DNA of 25,477 nucleotides from assembly GCA_022837485.1 (NCBI GenBank), contig JALHHH010000035.1, forward strand, positions 1 through 25,477, written 5' to 3'. This document shows positions 22,236-25,477 of the stretch, piece by piece. Below the pieces are notes generated by a model. The model was given only the letters and a program-made list of their open reading frames with translations. It searched no databases and had not been told where the DNA came from. The DNA is from Bacteroidales bacterium. GTDB taxonomy: Bacteria > Bacteroidota > Bacteroidia > Bacteroidales > Lentimicrobiaceae. A program made the position numbers and the translations under genes. Each line of letters begins with the position of its first letter. Position 1 is the first letter of the stretch.

Positions 22236-22960
22236 ACATAGCTCACCTCCTTGAAAGCATAGGTCCGCTCGCTTCCGTCCCTTAATTGCAGAACCAGATA
22301 TCCGGTAGGCTCAATCGCTTTGATCCGGGCCTCAAAAGCACCCTGCTCGTCGGCATACGGATAAAAGCCCTCCTTCCGGTATAACACCTTTTCGTAGGAT
22401 TGCCGTATCATCGATTCCTCGCCTTTAAGCAACCGGAGGTACCATTTATAAAATATGGAAAGGAAGCGGTCCAACACCTCACCCGGATCGTAAGTCTGCC
22501 CCGTAATTGTGCACAGCGAAACCGGATTGGGCGCGTCTCCCCGAAACTCAGTCTGATTTAAGTTGATGCCGATTCCGGCAATGGTTGCATAGATGGTTTT
22601 ACCGCACAGATCGTTCTCAATCAGCATACCACAGATCTTCTGATCCCGCCAGTAGATATCATTCGGCCATTTAACCGTGATACCGTCGGTATAAGCATCC
22701 AGCGTCTCCTTCACACTCAGCGCGGTGAGCTGCGATAAGACAAACTGACGGTTCGCAGGAACTGTTTCCGGATAAATCACCACACTGAAGGTTAGGTTTT
22801 TACCGGCTTCCGACTCCCACACATTGCCTACCTGTCCCCTTCCGGCTGTCTGAAAGCCGGCCATCACAACTGCTCCCTCTTCCACACGGCCCCGGGTCAT
22901 CAGCTCCCGCAAGGCTTTGGAGGTCGACTCTGTTTCTTCCAAATACGTTATTTGCGACAT
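22229..22960 (-). CDS. birA: Biotin--[acetyl-CoA-carboxylase] ligase, monofunctional
   Basis: From the ATG at 22960 the enzyme has 243 residues and begins MSQITYLEETESTSKALREL. It carries the biotin-adenylate motif GRGQVGNVWES (40-50), KNLTFSV, KWPNDIYW (97-104) with the active Lys97, and KICGMLIE (108-115). It attaches biotin to carboxylase carrier proteins. There is no N-terminal helix-turn-helix, so it is not a BirA repressor. The longer frame from 23011 would overlap the mmcQ gene by 50 bp; starting at 22960 leaves just one base after its TGA, a typical coupled arrangement. Confidence 0.94.
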   Translation of the reverse strand: MSQITYLEETESTSKALRELMTRGRVEEGAVVMAGFQTAGRGQVGNVWESEAGKNLTFSVVIYPETVPANRQFVLSQLTALSVKETLDAYTDGITVKWPNDIYWRDQKICGMLIENDLCGKTIYATIAGIGINLNQTEFRGDAPNPVSLCTITGQTYDPGEVLDRFLSIFYKWYLRLLKGEESMIRQSYEKVLYRKEGFYPYADEQGAFEARIKAIEPTGYLVLQLRDGSERTYAFKEVSYVK

Positions 22961-22961
22961 A

Positions 22962-23321
22962 TCAAGGATTTTCTTTATATTCTTCCCTAAGCGACTTAGG
23001 TAATTTGGCAATTACTTCGCGGTACGAATGATGAATCCAGCGTTTGATTTCGGCCTCCTCCATGTCCCTCTCCAGATAAATGGAATTCCAGTATTTCTTA
23101 TTGAAATGGAATGCAGGAGTGACAGCCTGGTAGCGATCTCTCAGCTCCTCCGTGTAATCGGTGGAACACTTCAGGGAAACATGCGGCTCGTCGGCATCCA
23201 GCGGAAGCAACAGATACATCTTGTTCTCCACTTTAAAAACCAACGACACATCATCGAAAGGGAAACACTCCGTGGTGCCTCTCAACGACAGACAATAGCT
23301 TCTTACATCTTCAATATTCAT
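22962..23321 (-). CDS. MmcQ/YjbR family protein
   Basis: The 119-residue product matches PF04237 (CyaY-like DNA-binding fold): FPFDDVSLVFKVENKMYLLL (20-39), HVSLKCSTDYTEELRDRYQA, PAFHFNKKYWNSIYL and WIHHSYREVIAKLPKSLRE near the end. The function of the family is not established beyond a proposed DNA-binding fold. It sits 15 bp after yraN and one base before birA, so the three form one transcription unit. Confidence 0.92.
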   Translation of the reverse strand: MNIEDVRSYCLSLRGTTECFPFDDVSLVFKVENKMYLLLPLDADEPHVSLKCSTDYTEELRDRYQAVTPAFHFNKKYWNSIYLERDMEEAEIKRWIHHSYREVIAKLPKSLREEYKENP

Positions 23322-23336
23322 AAAACAAAGGCTTAA

Positions 23337-23705
23337 TTATTTACGAAGCGGGGCGTAAAAAGCATCTTCAATATGCTCTGCCCTGTAACCGTCGGCATAT
23401 TTTACAACGGCAATGATATCAAAACGGATGGACATATCCACGTTAAATTTACGGGCATACACATCCGCAGCGCTTACAATACATTTTATTTTGGCGGCAT
23501 CCACCGATTCCAGCGGCGAAACCAGGTAATTATCAGAGCGGGTCTTCACCTCTACCACCACCAGCTCTTTCCCGTCGGAGGCAACAATATCCAGCTCCTT
23601 ATGCCTGTACCTCCAGTTGCAGTGCAAAATACGGTAACCTTTATCTTCGAGGTACTGCCGGGCGAATGCCTCACCCTCTTTACCTGTTATATTATGTGTT
23701 GCCAT
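23337..23705 (-). CDS. yraN: YraN family (UPF0102) endonuclease-like protein
   Basis: From the ATG at 23705 the product has 122 residues and begins MATHNITGKEGEAFARQYL, the standard UPF0102 opening with the conserved G..GE..A. HKELDIVASDGKELVVVEVKTR holds the nuclease-like E-x-D...E-V-K core (PD-(D/E)XK fold). The role is uncertain, and Holliday-junction or repair functions have been suggested from the fold. The longer frame from 23732 is rejected because a perfect -7 element (23720-23727) would then lie within the coding region. It heads the yraN-mmcQ-birA operon. Confidence 0.92.
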   Translation of the reverse strand: MATHNITGKEGEAFARQYLEDKGYRILHCNWRYRHKELDIVASDGKELVVVEVKTRSDNYLVSPLESVDAAKIKCIVSAADVYARKFNVDMSIRFDIIAVVKYADGYRAEHIEDAFYAPLRK

Positions 23706-23719
23706 ATGAATAATTTGTA

Positions 23720-23727
23720 CAAATGTA
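23720..23727 (-). promoter_or_regulatory. -7 element for yraN-mmcQ-birA
   Basis: On the minus strand TACATTTG is a perfect TAnnTTTG. The start site is expected near 23713, leaving a leader of only about 8 nt before the ATG at 23705. No -33 TTTG is seen. Confidence 0.55.
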
Positions 23728-23759
23728 ATCATTTTCTTTTTTATTTACCCATTCGGCAT

Positions 23760-23767
23760 TACATTTG
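23760..23767 (+). promoter_or_regulatory. -7 element for the RHH-like gene and tadA
   Basis: TACATTTG is a perfect TAnnTTTG only 6 bp upstream of the ATG at 23774, so the transcript would start at or next to the start codon. It is the same octamer as the divergent -7 at 23720-23727, 32 bp away. Confidence 0.55.
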
Positions 23768-23773
23768 CATACT

Positions 23774-24001
23774 ATGAAGAAAGACAGGAAATACGCATCC
23801 ACCACCCCTGGTCAGCCGCGGGTACATAAAGTCACTTTTATGCTTAACGACGACGAGCATAAAGCGGTAAAACGCTACCTGTCCAAATACAAGATTGAAA
23901 ACAAATCGAGGTGGTACCGCGAAACCATCATTTCACACATACTTAAAACGCTGGAAGAAGATTACCCCACCCTGTTCCGCGAAAACGAAATGCGCAGATG
24001 A
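23774..24001 (+). CDS. Small ribbon-helix-helix-like protein
   Basis: From the ATG at 23774 the product has 75 residues. HKVTFMLNDDEHKAVKRYL (18-36) looks like the beta-strand and first helix of a ribbon-helix-helix (CopG/MetJ-like) domain, and NKSRWYRETIISHILKTL (43-60) like the second helix. The basic N-terminus is disordered. I recognise it as a conserved Bacteroidota hypothetical type, not as a named family, and DNA binding is inferred. It overlaps tadA by 4 bp (ATGA), so the two are translationally coupled. Its -7 element is so close that the mRNA may be leaderless. The frame can be extended three codons to a TTG, which is unlikely. Confidence 0.75.
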   Translation: MKKDRKYASTTPGQPRVHKVTFMLNDDEHKAVKRYLSKYKIENKSRWYRETIISHILKTLEEDYPTLFRENEMRR

Positions 24002-24438
24002 ATCCATTTACAGACGAATATTTTATGAAACAGGCGCTGGTCGAGGCCAGGCAGGCTGCTCTGGAGGGCGAAGTACCGGTAGGCGCGGTTGTGGTATGCA
24101 ACAACAAGATAATTGCGCGGGCACACAATCAGACCGAACGGCTTAACGATCCAACGGCACATGCCGAAATGCTTGCGCTAACGGCGGCAACCGGGGTACT
24201 TGGAGCCAAATACCTTCCCGAATGTACCCTGTATGTTACGGTTGAACCTTGTATTATGTGTGCCGGAGCCATAGGTTGGGCGCAGGTAAGCACCATCGTG
24301 TATGGGGCATCCGACGAGAAACGGGGGTTTTCGCTTTTTGCTCCGAAGGCAATGCATCCCAGGGCTGTAGTGAAGAAAGGAATTCTGGAGACGGAATGCG
24401 CGGCAGAAATGATCTCTTTTTTTAAAAAGAAAAGGTGA
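23998..24438 (+). CDS. tadA: tRNA adenosine(34) deaminase-type nucleoside deaminase
   Basis: The 146-residue zinc enzyme has the deaminase motif HAEM (His55, Glu57) and PCIMC (Cys85, Cys88), plus the PVGAVVV opening (27-33) and NDPTAHAEM typical of TadA, which makes inosine at the wobble base of tRNA-Arg. It could be a guanine deaminase-like paralogue, but the EPCIMCAGAI context favours TadA. It overlaps the RHH-like gene by 4 bp and is convergent with the DUF4834 gene, 6 bp away. Confidence 0.92.
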   Translation: MNPFTDEYFMKQALVEARQAALEGEVPVGAVVVCNNKIIARAHNQTERLNDPTAHAEMLALTAATGVLGAKYLPECTLYVTVEPCIMCAGAIGWAQVSTIVYGASDEKRGFSLFAPKAMHPRAVVKKGILETECAAEMISFFKKKR

Positions 24439-24444
24439 AGCAGT

Positions 24445-24690
24445 TTATTCTTTAACCTCTTCGTAATCTACATATTCACCATCATCCTTGGTAAAAAGCT
24501 TTTTCTTGGCTGCGGCATATTCTTCCGCACGAGCCTGTTGCTGACCGGCAGTAGGGTTGGTGTGTCTGCGACCGGTTTCGGTTTTAGGTGCGCCGAACAG
24601 GATACGCTTAAATGTTCTGATTACAGAAAATCCCAGCAATAAGACCAACAAAAGGAAAAAACCAAAAAGTAAAAATAGAAATTTGAACAT
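24445..24690 (-). CDS. DUF4834 family small membrane protein
   Basis: The 81-residue product has one N-terminal membrane helix (about 3-22), a basic juxtamembrane part with RILFGAPK and a C-terminal acidic end, FTKDDGEYVDYEEVKE, which is the signature of DUF4834 (PF16118), a Bacteroidota-only family of unknown role. A -7 element and a 14-bp palindrome lie directly upstream. It is downstream of pssA on the same strand by 44 bp but has its own promoter element. Confidence 0.87.
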   Translation of the reverse strand: MFKFLFLLFGFFLLLVLLLGFSVIRTFKRILFGAPKTETGRRHTNPTAGQQQARAEEYAAAKKKLFTKDDGEYVDYEEVKE

Positions 24691-24693
24691 AAT

Positions 24694-24724
24694 TCAATAC
24701 GTATTGATTGCAGCAACAAAGATA
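24694..24724 (-). promoter_or_regulatory. -7 element plus 14-bp palindrome for the DUF4834 gene
   Basis: TATCTTTG on the minus strand (24724-24717) is a perfect -7. The palindrome TCAATACGTATTGA (24694-24707) lies between the expected start site (about 24710) and the ATG at 24690, at a classic repressor position. No -33 is visible. The palindrome's function is inferred from its place only. Confidence 0.45.
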
Positions 24725-24734
24725 CAATGTATAA

Positions 24735-25436
24735 TTACTTCTTTTTGTTAAAAATAGACAATACTATATATAAAAGAATTGTTCCGGATAATCCCAGGAA
24801 TCCGAAGGCTGCCACAAACACTACGGCACACACCACCAGCATGTAACGCAATTCGTTCCCTTTCCATTTAAGAGATGTGATTTTAAGTGCGAACATGGGG
24901 ATTTCGGACACCAGCAACAACGAGGTAACCAGAGCAAGTACACAGATCAGCACCGTAAATAAAAGAGGATTGGTATACAGTACCGGAAGTACCGAATAGG
25001 CAGCTCCCACCCAGAAAAGAGCATGGGCCGGAACCGGCAGACCAATAAAGGAGGTAGTCTGACGATCGTCAATATTAAATTTGGCAAGGCGCAGGGCCGA
25101 GAATGCCGGAATAACAAACGCCCAGTATGGAACTACGGCAGCCGCTGAGCCAAAAGGCAGCAGAGGAGCCACTTCGCTAAGCAACCAGAACACCACCATC
25201 CCGGGGGCAACTCCGAAGCTCACCACATCGGCCAGCGAATCCAATTCTTTCCCGATAGGAGAATAGGCATGCATCAGTCGTGCGGCAAAACCATCCAGAA
25301 AGTCGAACACGGCAGCAAGGATAACAAACATCGCTGCTAAAAACAGATTACCTTCCAGGGCTGCCACGCAGGCTGCACAACCGGAAACAAGATTAAAACA
25401 GGTAATTGTATTCGGAACGTACTTAGCTATATTCAT
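24735..25436 (-). CDS. pssA: CDP-diacylglycerol--serine O-phosphatidyltransferase
   Basis: The 233-residue membrane enzyme makes phosphatidylserine from CDP-diacylglycerol and serine. The CDP-alcohol phosphotransferase motif D-x2-DG-x2-AR-x8-G-x3-D-x3-D is complete: Asp45, Asp48, Gly49, Ala52, Arg53, Gly62, Asp66, Asp70. PNTITCFNLVSGC (8-20) and the LRLAKFNID block are typical of PssA type II, not of PgsA. About seven hydrophobic helices follow. Its ATG overlaps the stop of the upstream gene by 4 bp (ATGA), consistent with a psd-pssA operon. Confidence 0.94.
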   Translation of the reverse strand: MNIAKYVPNTITCFNLVSGCAACVAALEGNLFLAAMFVILAAVFDFLDGFAARLMHAYSPIGKELDSLADVVSFGVAPGMVVFWLLSEVAPLLPFGSAAAVVPYWAFVIPAFSALRLAKFNIDDRQTTSFIGLPVPAHALFWVGAAYSVLPVLYTNPLLFTVLICVLALVTSLLLVSEIPMFALKITSLKWKGNELRYMLVVCAVVFVAAFGFLGLSGTILLYIVLSIFNKKK

Positions 25437-25477
25437 TTCTTAGTATGTAAACGGGCAATCGGAGTCTGATTTCCGGT
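25433..25477 (-). CDS. psd: Probable phosphatidylserine decarboxylase, C-terminal fragment
   Basis: The last 14 codons read TGNQTPIARLHTKK and stop in the ATGA that starts pssA. The G-N-x-T-x-I-A-R-L ending resembles the tail of the Bacteroidota phosphatidylserine decarboxylase family, and psd is the usual upstream partner of pssA. The rest of the gene lies beyond the right edge, so the call rests on a short tail and on context. Confidence 0.55.
   Translation of the reverse strand, partial: TGNQTPIARLHTKK

Noticed and set aside
22961..23011. Extension of birA to the ATG at 23011
   Set aside because: It would run 50 bp into mmcQ, and the family start is MSQITYLEETEST right after the mmcQ stop.
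23706..23732. Extension of yraN to the ATG at 23732
   Set aside because: It covers the -7 element, and UPF0102 proteins start near MATHNITGKEGE.
1..25477. Mobile elements, CRISPR arrays, tRNA/rRNA genes, phage genes or defence systems
   Set aside because: No transposase, integrase, spaced identical repeats, cloverleaf sequence or defence-type protein was seen; the window reads as ordinary chromosome.

Overview
The window reads as chromosomal DNA of a Bacteroidota bacterium, most likely order Bacteroidales or a close relative. Three things point there. Many genes are preceded by the phylum-specific -7 promoter element TAnnTTTG, in four cases with a -33 TTTG/TTG at 18-19 bp. The gene content is typical of the phylum: GldF/GldG, DUF4834, a TonB-dependent receptor with an N-terminal carboxypeptidase-regulatory-like domain, and PiT carriers with a C-terminal PhoU-like domain. 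Shine-Dalgarno sequences are scarce. I see no insertion sequence, prophage, CRISPR array, tRNA or rRNA.

Layout. (1) 1-5439 is a phosphate-uptake block. A partial PiT permease and a DUF47/PhoU-like protein lie on the minus strand, divergent from a Na/Pi cotransporter and a second, long PiT permease on the plus strand. Two promoters in this block share a nearly identical 17-bp direct repeat (TTAACA, 11-bp period) at the same distance from the -7 element. This is a Pho-box-like operator and the best regulatory finding here. (2) 5529-7399 holds a small lipoprotein, a Dabb-domain protein and, divergently, a DUF62-family (SAM chlorinase/fluorinase-like) protein whose catalytic motifs look altered. 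(3) 7546-12237 is a plus-strand run: gldF, gldG, a DUF4340 protein and a WbpP-like UDP-sugar 4-epimerase. (4) 12310-15540 (minus) carries yjbQ, a mitochondrial-type citrate synthase and NADP isocitrate dehydrogenase; icd and gltA form a TCA-cycle operon. (5) 15728-18809 (plus) holds a DCC-family thiol protein and a TonB-dependent receptor closed by a strong terminator. (6) 18904-21953 (minus) is a translation and nucleotide housekeeping block: pyrH, frr, rsgA, dtd and a small membrane protein. (7) 22229-23705 (minus) is the yraN-mmcQ-birA operon. (8) 23774-24438 (plus) is a ribbon-helix-helix-like small protein coupled to tadA. (9) 24445-25477 (minus) holds a DUF4834 protein, pssA and the last 14 codons of a probable phosphatidylserine decarboxylase.

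How the genes work together. The first block looks like a co-regulated inorganic-phosphate acquisition module of secondary carriers, each paired with a PhoU-type regulatory domain. icd-gltA supplies the oxidative entry of the TCA cycle. psd-pssA makes phosphatidylserine and phosphatidylethanolamine. Most of the rest is core housekeeping. The novelty I can defend lies in regulation (the paired phosphate operators and several unusual promoter/terminator arrangements) and in the non-canonical DUF62 protein, not in an obvious new defence or mobile system.
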